A stretch of DNA of 64,000 nt from Nautilus pompilius. Taxonomy: Eukaryota > Mollusca > Cephalopoda > Nautilida > Nautilidae. The position numbers and the translations under genes were made by a program. Within the stretch, counting starts at the first letter, position 1. Each line of letters starts with the position of its first letter. The notes beneath the pieces are model-generated. The model saw nothing but the letters and a program-made list of their open reading frames with translations. It did no database searches and was not told the DNA's origin. The stretch covers positions 2,919,001-2,983,000 of the forward strand of contig JACATO010000121.1 in assembly GCA_018389105.1 (NCBI GenBank). Direction: 5' to 3'. Shown here piece by piece: positions 11,724 through 24,200 of the stretch.

Positions 11724-11741
11724 TGGTGCCGGAACCCGGGG
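11724..11741 (+). other. Primer-binding site of the BEL/Pao element
   Basis: TGGTGCCGGAACCCGGGG starts 3 nt after the 5' LTR. The initial TGG matches the CCA end of a priming tRNA; I did not identify which tRNA. Confidence 0.75.
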
Positions 11742-11964
11742 ATGTTGAATCAGACCAGGAGGAATATTAGTACTGGACGTTCTGGACACGTGGAAGACTA
11801 ATTTGAGGTATTTGCACTTGTGTTTTGTGCTTGGCGTTGTCATCATCGTTTCGAGCCGCTGTTTCCTCGGTTATGAACTTTGCCACCCGTGTTACGTTAG
11901 CGAGGACAGTCAGCACTGTGTTATGGTGAGTGCCTTATTTCCTTTGTAAGTGTTGCTGCTGATC

Positions 11965-13230
11965 ATGGCTGATTTGGCTCAGTTGAAAAGGAGCAGAGCT
12001 TCTGCTCGTGGATGGTTGACACAGGCCGTCAAAACTCTGGATGATTTTCTTTTGCAATCAACCGTGGAGGATGCTGAACTAGTTGATAAAATTGAACTTG
12101 AAAAGGCTATCACTGGGTTTAATCATCGTTTAGCATCAGTGGATGAGGCTCAATTATTAGTGGAAATGAACCATGCCACAGAGGAGGATATTTTGAAGGA
12201 AGTTGAGGAGGCTGCTGCAATTAGAAATCGTGCTAAGGTGAGGCTTGCTGCTGCCAAACTCCTTATTAAACTTTCACCTCCTGCTGATCCATTGTTGCCT
12301 GAAATGCCTGATTCTGCACCATGAGGCCACAATAAGAATGGCAGTACTTGTGGTGTTTCATGTTCTGCCAGTGTTAAGTTACCTCAGTTGGAGCTACCAA
12401 ATTTTTCTGGTGAAGTTACCCAGTGGCAGAGTTTTTGGGACCAATTCAATGCCACGGTGGACTCTACTGATTTGCCAGATGTTACTAAATTTACTTATTT
12501 GAGATCTATGTTGGAAAGAGATGCGAGAAAGGTGGTAGATGGACTATCGCCTTCTCGTCAACACTATACGACCGCCAGGAAGTTGCTGGAATCCAGATAT
12601 GGTCGTGAAGAGCTGATTATATCCACCCATGTTCAGGGACTGCTGAATCTTAGTTGTTGTTCAAAGGGAGTCGAGGTGGATGGCCTGAGAAAGCTTCAGG
12701 ACAGCCTGTTGATTCACGTTAGAAGTCGAGAGGCATTAGGCATCACCGGAGACAAGTATGGAATGTTCCTAACGCCTCTGATTTTGTCTCGCTTACCTGA
12801 AGAAATTCGCATGGAGTGGACCCGTTACTGTATAGGTAAGAGAGTGACCTTTCCTACTTGTTACAGTTTCTCAAGGGTGAGATTGAGCGACGGGAGAAAT
12901 GTGATGCATTCAAGGCATCCACAACGTCGTCAGAATCGTGGAGCTCTATATCAGAGGAACGGAGAAGGACTGGTGCTAGCAGTATGGTGCCAACTGGATC
13001 CGTGTTGCAAACTGCTTCTCTGGCTGGATGTGGCTTCTGTCACAAGGGACATCCTAGCTGGAAATGTTGTAACATTCGGAAGCTGTCTCTCCCTGAGAGA
13101 GAGAGACGCGGATAAGGCAAGCAGGACTCTGTTTTATATGTTTAAATGGTGGACATGTTGCTCGTAAATGTTCTGCTAAGTGTTTTAAGTGTAAAGGTAA
13201 ACACAAGTGCCATATGCTGCCCATCTAAGT
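11965..13230 (+). pseudogene. BEL/Pao gag, frameshifted
   Basis: The first frame starts at ATG 11965 and runs to a stop at 12,324; it is helical and charged (MADLAQLKRSRASARGWLTQ...). A second frame from 12,388 holds the DUF1759-type gag core (LPNFSGEVTQWQSFWDQF, then AITGD-like and LPEEIRMEWTRY segments). A third frame, about 12,858-13,115, carries a nucleic-acid-binding knuckle CGFCHKGHPSWKC (C-x2-C-x3-H-x4-C). A possible second knuckle, GHVARKCSAKCFKC, follows near 13,160. Breaks between the frames show that no intact Gag is made. Confidence 0.85.
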
Positions 13231-13329
13231 TACAGAGCAAGAATAATGTTGAGAGTGTCCAGGTTAATAAGGAGCCTGAGGTTTCGGCTTCGCCTTTGTT
13301 GGGTGTTAATGGCTGCAGTCAGTCTCAGT

Positions 13330-16300
13330 GTGTTGTGTTACCCATTGCCCAAGTGTATGTTCATGGGGATAAGGGTAATGTCAAGGCAACTTTGTTGTTT
13401 TAACACTGGTTCTGACAGAACCTACATTACTGGTTCTCTTGCAAAAAGGGCCGGTACAAAGTGGCTCACCTACCAAGAGGTTACCTATGCAGCCTTTGGT
13501 GGAGGAAAGTCATCTCGTTGTCAGCGTAATATTTACCATTTCAATGTCAGTGGTGTCAATGTTAGAAATCCTTCCCTACAGTTGTTAAATGTTGTTGAAG
13601 TACCTGTTATTTGTTCTCCATTGTCAAGACCAAAAATTCCTAAGAATTCTTTGGCTAAATTTGGTAATTTGGAGCTACTGATAGTTATGACTTATCAGGG
13701 TGAATTGTCCATTGACGTTTTGGTTGGACTTGATTGTTATTGGCATTTGATGAAAGAAGGTAGAGTCCATTGTTGAAGGACCAGAGGCTATGGAATCATC
13801 CTTTGGTTGGATGGTTTCTGGTGTATGCAACAATGGAAACGTTGTCAGGAATCCTGTCTCTTGCCAGTTGTTAAACTTACAGGATATCCCAGATAAAACT
13901 GTTAGACAGTTTTGGGAACTTGAGTCTTTGGGTATTAGTCTTCATCCAGTAAAAGAGTTCGAAGCTGACCCTGTGCTTGTGCGGTTTAAAGAGTCTGTGA
14001 AGTTTGATGCTGTTAGTGGTAGGTATGAGGTTGGTCTACCATGGCAGGTTGGCGCACAGATCCCGAGTTGAAGAATGAGTATGATAAGGCTCTGCGCGAG
14101 ACGGAAAGTAATCCGGTTATAGAAGAAGTACCTGACTCAGAATTATCCGTGCCTTATCCTGCCTATTATTTGCCACATCGACCTGTTGTCAGAGAGGGTA
14201 GTAGTGGTACCAAAATCAGACCTGTATTTGATGCGTCAGCTCATGGTCCAAACAATGTCTCTCTGAACGACTGTTTGGATGCTGGTCCATCACTTGTATC
14301 CAACTTAGTGGAAGTTCTGTTGAGATTTCGCTGTTGGTAAGTAGCATTGTGTGCTGATGTAACAAAGGCATTTCTCCAAATAAAGTTGAGAAGAGAAGAT
14401 CAACGTGTACACACGTTTTTGTGGGCAGATGATAACCGGACGAGGGTCATGAGATTTCTTATGGCTATATTTGGTGTTAAAAGTAGTCCATTCTTGTTGA
14501 ATGCGACAATAAAACATCATTTGCAGAGTTACCCTGATATTAATGTCGTAAAAGAGTTAAGAGAGAATTTGTATGTTGTTGATTTTCTCTCAGGGGCTGA
14601 AACTGAATCTGAAACTTGTCTGATGTACACTGAAGCTAAGGCTATTATGATGAAGGCCAACATGTGTTTGACTAAGTGGAATTAAAATAATCAATTTGTG
14701 TCTGAACAAGTAACTTGTCAATCTAAAGAGTTGCTAAATGAGACTGAAGGTTTGAAGATTCTTGGGGTCAAGTGGCTTCCTTCTGAAGATTGTTTTTCCT
14801 TTGATGGCATCACTTTGCCTGATGACATTGTTACCACTAAGCGGGTTGTTCTTAGTTTTCTGGCCCGGCTTTATGACCCTTTAGGATTTCTCACACCTTT
14901 CGTTGTTGCTGCCAAGTGTCTCCTTCAAGATTTGTGGCAGCTGGGTGTAGATTGGGATGAAAGTGTCCCAACTGATGTTAGTTTGTATTTTGCTAATTGG
15001 TTAGATGGTATAAAGCTGTTGAAACAACTTCGAATTCCCCGTTGTTTACCTAGCATACCTTGGAGTAGTATACAGGGTCTACAGCTTCATGTATTCGGGG
15101 ATGTTTCAGAAAGAGCCTATGGCGCTGTTTTATATTGTCGTATTCCCCTACCAATTTGTATCATACTGCACTTTTGTATTCAAAGGCTAAAGTAGCACCT
15201 TTGAAGAAAATCAGTTTGCCACGTTTAGAGATGTTAGGGGCATCATTAGCTGCTCGAATCTTAGTGTTTGTTGTAAAGGCCCTGAGACTTAGTGAGGATT
15301 CCTCTGACTACAGATGTTGGACAGACGCTACTACTGCCCTTTCGTGGATCAAGGGAAGTCCTTACTGTTGGAAGCAATTCGTAGCTAACAGAACTATGGA
15401 GATTCAAACCTATCCATCTAAATGGGACCATTGTCCTGGTGTTGAGAACCCTGCAGATCTTATCACCAGGGGTCTCTCTGCTGATAAACTTGTTGACTCC
15501 GACTTGTGGTTCAAAGGTCCTGATTGGCTTAGAAAACCATCAGATCAGTTTCCCACTTGAGATTCCACTGCTCATGACCCTGAGACTATCAGTGAAGAAG
15601 AGAAGACTCTGCATGTATTACATGTTGCACCTAAAACTGTAAACTCAGACCTTTTGGACTTTATAGAGAGGCACAGTACCCTGACTAAACTGTTGCGTGT
15701 ATTTGCTTGGGCAGGCGATTTATTCACAATGTGCGTAATGCTGATACCAAATATTTGAAATCTGATTTGAGTCACTCTGAAGTTCTGATGCCAAGAAAGA
15801 GCTTTTCAGATTAGTTCAGGCTAGGACTTACCCAAAAGAGTTGCAACCTCTTAGGCAGGGTGACAGTATTCCTAGACAATCTCCCTTGTTAAGGTTAGAC
15901 CTTGCTTAGGTGAGGATGGTCTTATTAGGGTTAAGTGACGATTACAGTTGTCAAGTCTATCTTATGAGTCTAAGCACCCTATGATATTGCCTAATGGTCA
16001 TTTTTCTCACTTGATTGTATTATTTCAACACCAGTTTATGAAACATGCTAGTGTCAATACTATTGTGTCCTCACTTCGTGCTACTTATTGGATATTAGGG
16101 GTGAGACGTCTCGTTAAGAGAGTTATGAAAAATTGTGTCCTGCCAGAGACAGGATGCCAAGGCTTGTAATGAAGTTGCAGCTCCATTGCCTGAACTGAGA
16201 GTCACTGAGGCGCCACCTTTTGCTGTGACCGGTGTAGATTTTGCTGGACCATTATTTTGGTGGATTCCAGTCACAACCATTATATTTGCCTTTTTCCATG

Positions 16301-17261
16301 AGCTGTGATTCGTTCAGTTCATTTGGAACTTACTGACTCTCAGTTTTTGTCAGAATTTATGTTTGCACTTAGGCGTTTCTCAGCCAGAGGGTGTCTTTCT
16401 TCTGTAATATACTCGGACAATGCAGCTACCTTTGCTGGCGCTCAAGCCCAAATTCAAGCTTATTTTGGTCATTTAGCACCTCAGTGGAAGAACATAGTTC
16501 CTCAGTCCCCCTGGTGGGGAGGCTGATGGGAAAGACTGGTGCGCTCTGTGAAGACTTCTTTACGTCGTACTTTGAGTAATAAGTGTCTTACGCTCTCAGA
16601 ACTTGAGACTTCTTTACATGAGGTTGAGGCGAATGTCAATTCCAGACCTTTGACCTTTGTAAGTGATGAAGTTGAGTGTTGTAACCCATTAATTCCTAAC
16701 CATTTCCTCATAGGTAGAGTTGCAGGATTTTACTCTCCAGTTATTGAGAATCCTGAATGTGTTACTGTTGATGTTCTTTCTGAACGTGAAGTTCGTCTTC
16801 AACAGTTACTAGATAAATTTTGGTCAATATGGCGTTCTGAGTACTTGTGCAGTCTCCCACATGTGGTAAAGAAGTTCAAGTCTCATGGTGATCTTAAGAT
16901 TGGATCTGTTGTACTGATACGTGAAGATAATGCACCCAGGATGCTTTGGCCTATGGGTGTTGTTCAGAAATTATACAAGAGTAAAGACGGTCTTATTCGG
17001 AGTGCAGATGTTAAAACTAATAAGGGTCTGCGTACCCGTGCTATTCAGAGATTGCATGATTTGGAATTGGTTTTAAAATGTGCTGCTTCGCATGGCGATG
17101 CAACTATTGTACCTAATCATGTGTCAGAGGATCAGGATAATTCTGAAATGATTCAGTCTGTTGAACCTGTCCCTGCTGTAAACTCAGTTAAGGCACCTGT
17201 AAAATCTCGTAATGGCAGAACTCATACACTGCCTAAGTATTTACAAGATTATGAGTTGTAA
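13330..17261 (+). pseudogene. BEL/Pao pol (protease, RT, RNase H, integrase), multiply broken
   Basis: Successive frames hold the following. Aspartic protease at about 13,390-13,780, whose active-site triad reads NTGSD where the family has DTGSD. RT fingers and palm at 13,790-14,690, with KIRPVFDASA, DVTKAFLQI and a catalytic box read as YVVDFLS instead of YVDDLLS. RNase H at 14,700-15,560, with ARLYDPLGFLTP, VFGDVSERAYGAV and a DATTALSWIKG segment. Integrase at 15,940-16,530, with a zinc-binding N-terminus, GVDFAGPLF and SDNAATFAGA. A DUF5641-type C-terminal module at 16,540-17,261. Stops or shifts separate most domains (about 13,773, 14,070, 14,338, 14,683, 15,193, 16,526), and two catalytic Asp residues are replaced. 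The protein is dead. Confidence 0.88.
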
Positions 17262-17415
17262 TTTTTTGACTACATTGACGAACGTATAAGTACATTTGGC
17301 TTTATGAAAGTGTATTTCCTTATGTAAATTTCATTTGTCATATTTTATAATCTTTGTATAAGATTTTCAGCCTAATGCTTAACCACGGTGTGGTCGTACA
17401 ATATTATGTACTCCA

Positions 17416-17432
17416 ACGGGGGCGGAGAATGT
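17416..17432 (+). other. Polypurine tract of the BEL/Pao element
   Basis: ACGGGGGCGGAGAATGT lies directly before the 3' LTR, where plus-strand priming occurs. Confidence 0.65.
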
Positions 17433-17705
17433 TGTGATGTTGTCTTCAGTTTGGGCATTGAGTGATGGGCCCCCCCCCTTTGTGGGGGTACATTCCTGGA
17501 CTAGACATTAACTGATAAGGTCCCCCCTTTTATGTGGCTTCCTGAGTGGTCATTGAGAGATAAGGACCTCTTTAAATATGTAAATTTTCGTAAATTAATG
17601 GCCCTGGCAAAGTAGTTAGGACCAGTGTGGGTTTTGCAGAGCTCTCTCTGTGTGTGTGTGTGTCGTTTGTCTCCCGTATCTGGGACATTTTTCCATAAAA
17701 CTACA
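17433..17705 (+). repeat. 3' LTR of the BEL/Pao element
   Basis: Same start and end as the 5' LTR but 33 bp longer. The difference comes mainly from expanded C-runs (near 17,470), a (TG)n tract (near 17,650) and extra copies of the GGTCATT-type internal unit. Confidence 0.9.
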
Positions 17706-18211
17706 GCCGCCACGAAACCTGAGCCCTCGCTAAGGTTTTAGGAAAGCACCTTTGCACTAAAGCGAGTTGTAAGCTTCCGTAACCTGAATGAACCACCGCC
17801 GCTCGCTCGTCTTGTTCTCGGACATTTTCCTTTTTTAGATGAGAGACAAAACCGGAACGGAGGAAGGAGCAACGAAACGAAATAGAAGGCGGCGGGAGGG
17901 AGAGTTTATGTGGGCTGAATATTAATAATAATGTTGACGGAGGATTTTCCATTTAGCTTTTTTTTTGTAGCTGGAATTTTTATTTATTTATTTATTTTTA
18001 TTTACCTCGTGTAAAAAAAAAGGAGCGAAGTTTTATGAAGAAGAACGCGACACAGGTGATGTAGCCGGCTGCTTTGATATCACCGTCTAGTGTTGTGGAA
18101 GTGCTGCGGTTGGCGGCTGTTAATCGGGTGATCGACAAGAGGAGGAAGGTGGTGGTGAGGTAAAAGGGGTGTGGGAAGGAACACACACACACGGCGGCGG
18201 CTGTGGGTAAG
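17706..18211 (+). promoter_or_regulatory. ACSS2 upstream region / 5' leader
   Basis: CpG-containing sequence of mixed GC-rich and T-rich runs between the retrotransposon LTR and the ACSS2 ATG. No TATA box in a convincing position. Much of this stretch (about 17,750-18,211) is repeated, with many C-to-T changes, in front of the ACSS2 pseudogene at 46.4-49.0 kb. It therefore belonged to the gene before the duplication. The transcription start cannot be fixed from sequence. Confidence 0.5.
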
Positions 18212-21200
18212 ATGGCTCAGGTGAACGAGGAGTCTGCTGTGAGCGTCCTGTGCGCGCCGCCGGAGAGGGTGCGAAAGGAGGCCCACATCTCCGACATGAA
18301 CACCTACTATCAGCTGTACGACCAGTCAATCAGGGACCCCGAAGGGTTCTGGGGGAAAATTTCGAATGAATTTTACTGGAAATCTCCGCCGACGGGGAAA
18401 TTCTTCGATTATAACTTCGACTACACCAAGGGCTCCATTTTTATCAAGTGGATGGAGGGAGCGACGACGAACGTCTGCTATAATTTGTTGGATCGTAACA
18501 TCGAGAGGGGACATGGAGACAAAATCGCGTTTTACTGGTAAGCATCAGGTGTGAACAAAGGGAGTGTTGTTTGGCATTTTCACTTGCAACTGTTGCTGCC
18601 ACCTATTTGTTCTCCCACAGATTCTTGGTCTGGTCTGGTCTGGGTACCGTTGTCACACGAGCTGGCGGGAAAGGGTTGATTTCTGTAAATCCTCCCAAAT
18701 GAATAAAAGTTTGTGTATTTCTGATAAATTACTTGGATAAGAAATCCATTATTATTATTATTATTATCATTATTATTATTAATATATTATTATTATTATT
18801 ATTTGGAAGGAATGTCCAATTCTAATGCATTTGGCCATTGCCAGCATAATCTCATCAATGGGAGAGAGAGTTCCTGACAGTGACTGTACCATCGTCCTCA
18901 GGCTGTATTTTGATACAGGGTGCAAATAGTACCTGATTCCATTGTATTTGTAGGAACTGTCTCCAGAATTCTGTGTTAAGTCCTGCCAGTTTCGAAAGAT
19001 TTATCAGTAATACCTCCACTGGCACTGGCTGGTCTTCATTTGGAAGACCCTGACTCTGTTGAGGTAGACAATTTTGCTGAACCATTAGCTATCTTTCGAT
19101 ATCTCAGAAAAGTAATGTTCAGTTGATTGTTTTTAAATTGTAATTTTTTGTAATGACTGCAACATTCTTCTTTCCCATACATTTCCTACAACTGGTTTAA
19201 TGAAGCAGTTTTGGAAATAAATTTACACGCAGCATCTGCTTCTACAGTATACTACAGTATAGCGATATATTATGAGGCAGCAGGGTCCATTATTTGCATG
19301 CAGCCCTTGTAAACCAAAATCCTTATCAAATGAATTTTCAAACAACTTTACAAAGCTGGATCCCAATCAAGAAAACCATTCCATGCATTGACCACCTTGG
19401 CACTGAAGAAACATTTAAATAGCCTGAACTGATTTAATGATTGCTGCTGGCAGAATTCATTCAACAACAGCCCCGCTGCTGATACCATAATTAAGCTCTG
19501 CTCATCTCTACCTGCCTCCATATGGACTTTGTGAGGGGATGAGGCCTTTTCTAATCTGCCTGACACTCACACGTTTTACTTGGCACCGGCCCTAGTTCTT
19601 TCCCTACACAGCACAGCTCGAGTCTATCTAAACTTAATGCATTCACATTAATGTAAACCTTTGACCATTTTGTACAGTTCTCTATCATGAAAACTTGAAC
19701 ACAAAGGTTATGCCAAATAGCAGTTTAAGAAGCTATCTTTAGTATTTGGCAGAAGTATCTTCTCCTTATAGACATTAAGGTGTGCAACCTACCAGATTAT
19801 CCACGGTGACCTGGTCCAGATCTTCCCACAAAGTTGCATTGGTCTGTTCACTTAAAGGCTGTGGGTTAGGTATTGTTGGCTTGGCTTTTGCCTACCAAAA
19901 TGCTGTCCTATATGTATAGTAGGGTTCACATCTTGTGTTCCATCTTTCTGAAGAACATATTGTTTATGGTTGAGGATCGATTGATCAAAAATTGGCAGGA
20001 GGGTATTTGAAAGGCTGGATATGTAACTGGTGAAATTTAGACACCCATCAGTAAATGCACAATCTGTAGTACTTAGATAGCTAATGCCTGCCATGCAATT
20101 GTCTGAAATCTGTTGTGCTTGAGTTGCTAAAAGGCCTTCCCATCTTTACTCTGGATCTCTGTATGTCTAGAGGATGTGATTGATGAAAGTTTGACTTTTC
20201 TGTGTAGACTGCAATTATACAAGGGTCCTGGTCCTATGTGCATGTTTTACCAAGAAAAGTGTTGTGCCATTATTTATGCCACCAATGTTTTATTGTCAAG
20301 GAATCCATCTAGTTTATCCAAATCTGTTGTAGTTTGACTTATTTCTTTTAGTTGTTGTAGCATGAACATCACTGTTAATTCAGCAGATAATCTATTCTGC
20401 GTGCAGTGATAGTGGTGGGACATATAAGAGATTGGTGTAAAGCAGTTTCTTCCTTTAAACAGATGAATTGTTTAATGCACAACTGTGGACAGAGTGACGC
20501 ATCGATGGGACTACGGTATATGGACTGACTGACATTAGGTCAGCCATTTATGCAACCCTGTGTATATAGAGAAAGAGCCTGGCTATCATGTGCTGCTAGC
20601 ATCACACTTTTAAAGAAATTGTGTCTGTGTTTTTCATTATTACAAAACAATATTTTTCCTCATGAGAAAAACAAATGTACTTTTAGAAAGAGTTAAAACA
20701 AATGAAAAGGGTGCTGGTGACTTGGTTGGTTATTTTAACTTCCAGATACAAATCGAGTGGCTGGATATTGTTTATTTAGATATAGTTAAGTTTTTATAGA
20801 GTTTTATATGATTCAGCAAGATTTGTGCATATGCACTTATCATCATTGAATAAATATTTAGAAAATGGGTAATAGCACATAGTTAAAACAGTGTATTGCC
20901 TTTATACTAACATGTTTCTAGTGTGCCAGAGAGTTCAGTACTGAATCTCTCTCATTTATTTTTGTGCTATTAACTCAGTAGTGAAAATAACAGAGGTAAG
21001 TTTTATTTGAAACAAATAAGTTTTCAGATTGGTCAGTCAAATGGAAAATTAAGTTTAATGCCAATAAATAAGAATTGGGAGGATTATAACACTATATTAT
21101 ATGGGTGACCGTAAATTGAACAATGTTTAATTTAAAAAAAAACAAAAACTATTTAGTGATCAACAGTATGGATTTATTTTGGTTGATGAAATACTTGGAA

Positions 21201-24200
21201 TAATTAGCTAAAATATCAAAGAGACAATAAGGTTAGATCTAAAATAGTAGATTTACCTAGTATAGTTTTATATATTTGAAGGGAAATCTGGTGGTTTTGA
21301 AACTAACTAAAGGTTTGAGTGAGTGAACAGAAACAACTGGTTTTGGCTATTTGTCCATAAGTCTAAACTGACTAATGTTTTAGCATAATAATATTATAGT
21401 TATGAGATAAATGAATTTCTTGCCTACTGAACCTTATTTTTTTGTGTTTTTATAGCAGATAAGTTATATCAATGGATCTCATAGTGATGATGTGAATCAA
21501 TGTGCGTATTGACAAAAAAGAAGTCACTTGAAAGATTATGTTGATAAGCATTATTCAAAAGGATTCTTGTCTCCTACAAAACTGTTCACCTAAACTACTC
21601 ATGATCACATTTGTGCATTTGGGACCAAACAGCACATTGAATAAAATACATGTAGTCTTCAAGAGTTCTCTAATTGACTATTGCTTTAAAGAAATCACTG
21701 TTTTTCTTTTTCACTTTTACATCTAATGAATATAGTATATCCTAGCATAGGGCAGAATGAATCATAATTGATACTGCAAGCTTTTGTATGATGGAAGGGT
21801 TTAATTCTTGATGCCAATTATTGTTCGCTGGCTCACAAACTTGGTATCTTTTCTGCAGCAGTATGCTCAGTGTGTCAGCAGTTCTCAAATGGCTTTCTGT
21901 CCAGTGCTTTTCTTGTTGACTGAACACCTTGGATATCAGTTGATTCCATGAAGTTTCTTACATTGAACAACGAAACCACCTGAAAACGTGGCAAAATTAT
22001 TGTGTTGGAAATATGCAGAAACTATTATTGTGTTGGAAATATGCAGAAACTGTTATTGTAGTGGAATAATTTGAGGTATATCGTTGTCTGACTAATTTTT
22101 TTTTTTATTGTTTTCACAGGGAAGGCAATGACCCTGCAGATGATGGGAAGGTGACATACAGAGAACTCAGAGACAATGTGTGTCAGTTTGCCAATGTTCT
22201 GAAGAATTTAGGTAAAAGAATTTAGGTTTCATAATTTTATTCTTTGTGTAAATGGAAAGGAAATATGTTTTTCTTTTGTAGAGCTCATGCAGTTACAGAT
22301 TCTCCATTCTTTAGATGCAAGTAGAGCACCTCCACCAGCTAACTAATGAAGCAGACTTGAACTTTTGCCAGTTATTGAAGCCACGAGAAACTTTAAGTCC
22401 AAGACTGGAACTAAGAGGAGATCTGCTAATGAGTTGCATGCCATAAAGTCTCTTATTTTGAATGTGCTGTATACTGCATGTCATCAGTCATTAGCTGGAG
22501 AGCGGGTGCCATGTTCACAAGTTAAAACCATGGAGAATCTGTGATAGATTGATTTAACGAGTTCTTTGTATGTAATGAAAATTGATTTCCATTTTTTTCA
22601 TGTTAATACATAAAATGATGATTATTATTGACAAAGACAAAGGGCTAGGTACTTTTACACATTGTCTAGGTCAGGTCACAATTGCAATTATTAGTATTTT
22701 TTGAGGAAAGAAAGCTGCAATGGAAATTCATGAACATCTACGGTATGCATTTTCACTGGGTCTATAATATATATTTTTAATAGGCTATTCTCATCTGGGT
22801 TGATATTAACTCTAGAGCACCAGGTATTCATCAGTGCCTTTCCTGCAATACTTTGCATGGCTCTTGTACTTATGTTTCATCTAATGGCCCATTTTGAGCG
22901 ACTTATGAAGTTGGTAAGTTTTTACATCTTTAGCATGGATTGGTTGTGATCTGTATATGTGACTGTTTGATTTATAAGTACATTTATTACTGTTAGAAAT
23001 AATAAAAGGAATAAGTGATTTTGAAATTTGTATTGTTTAAATATTTTGCAATTAGATAAACTGTTATTAGAGAGTTGTCAAATGTCCACTAAAAATGAAT
23101 GAAAATTCAAAAACAAAAACAACTTTAGCAAGAAAACAAACTTATTTTCATATTTTTCAAATGGATAAATTTATCAGTCTTCACTTTTTTTTTTATCTTG
23201 TTTATTTAATTATTGTGTTGAGTTTTTACTTATTATGTGCTAGGGTTAGAGACTTTGGTTTGATAATCTTGAATGTTTGATTTTGAAAATTGATAAAAAA
23301 TTGTTCTGTTTTGTTATTTAGTTTTACTTGATTGTTTTTCCTTTATTATAGGTGTTCAAAAAGGTGATCGTGTGGCTATCTACATGCCCATGATAATAGA
23401 GCTGACAGTAGCCATGTTGGCGTGTGCAAGAATTGGAGCCATACATTCTGTTGTGGTAAGACTTGATAAACTCCATTGTATTAATTATAATACATTTTTT
23501 CAATACTGCTAGATTTTAATAAACAGGCTGATGTTTTTATTCTATAAATCATTAATCATAATAAATTAAATACATCTTTGCTAATAGTCATTGGACAAAC
23601 GAAGTTAAATGATAGTTTACATGCACGAGTATGTTTTTATTTGTGTACTGTACGCGTTTGTTTTATATTGGTGATGATGAATTGTGTTAAATGTCTTATC
23701 ACCTGAGTTGTAAAATTGACTAAATAATTTTAATCATGGATGTAGCCAGGGATTTTAACTTATTATGCAGTATACTACAAACTGACACATGTAAACATGT
23801 AAAAGTGCAATATTTACTGCAATAATTTGACTATAATTAAAATACAGATTTAATCAGTTTTATTAAAAACGGATTTAATAATTTAAGTGTACAAATTAAA
23901 TACCAAGATACAAGTAGCTACCCCATCAGCTTAACAAATGATAATCAATTTGTTCAATTATCCAGCTGCCACAAAATTATAACATGGAGTATTCTTTGTT
24001 TCTTGGTTAAATTCAAGAGTGCTTAACCTGTCATCTGATTTCTATTTATAGAGTTTTGTAGTTGGGTCTTTAATCTTTGAAGTGCACTAAGAGATCTTTC
24101 TACTGCAGCATAACTTAATTGCATTGTAGGCAAACACTAAGAAGTGTGTTAATATTTGGATAAAATGCAGGATGTATTTGAGATAATGTAGAGATGATGT

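Larger units (their letters stand above)
11481..17705 (+). mobile_element. BEL/Pao LTR retrotransposon, nearly full-length but defective
   Basis: Two direct LTRs (11481-11720 and 17433-17705) enclose a primer-binding site, gag, protease, reverse transcriptase, RNase H, integrase and a polypurine tract, in the order typical of BEL/Pao. The LTRs start TGTGATG and end CTACA, so they have TG...CA ends. They differ in length (240 and 273 bp) and at many positions, so the insertion is old. No target-site duplication is visible: TTTGC precedes the left LTR and GCCGC follows the right one. The 3' LTR ends 506 bp upstream of the ACSS2 start codon. At least six breaks in gag-pol make it non-autonomous. 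Confidence 0.92.
18538..22119 (+). other. ACSS2 intron 1
   Basis: Contains an (ATT)n tract, a LINE tail (19,300-19,570, minus) and unassigned sequence. Its first 570 bp or so (to about 19,110) are also present after the pseudogene exon 1 at 49.30-49.63 kb. From 19.6 to 21.9 kb I recognise nothing. Confidence 0.6.
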
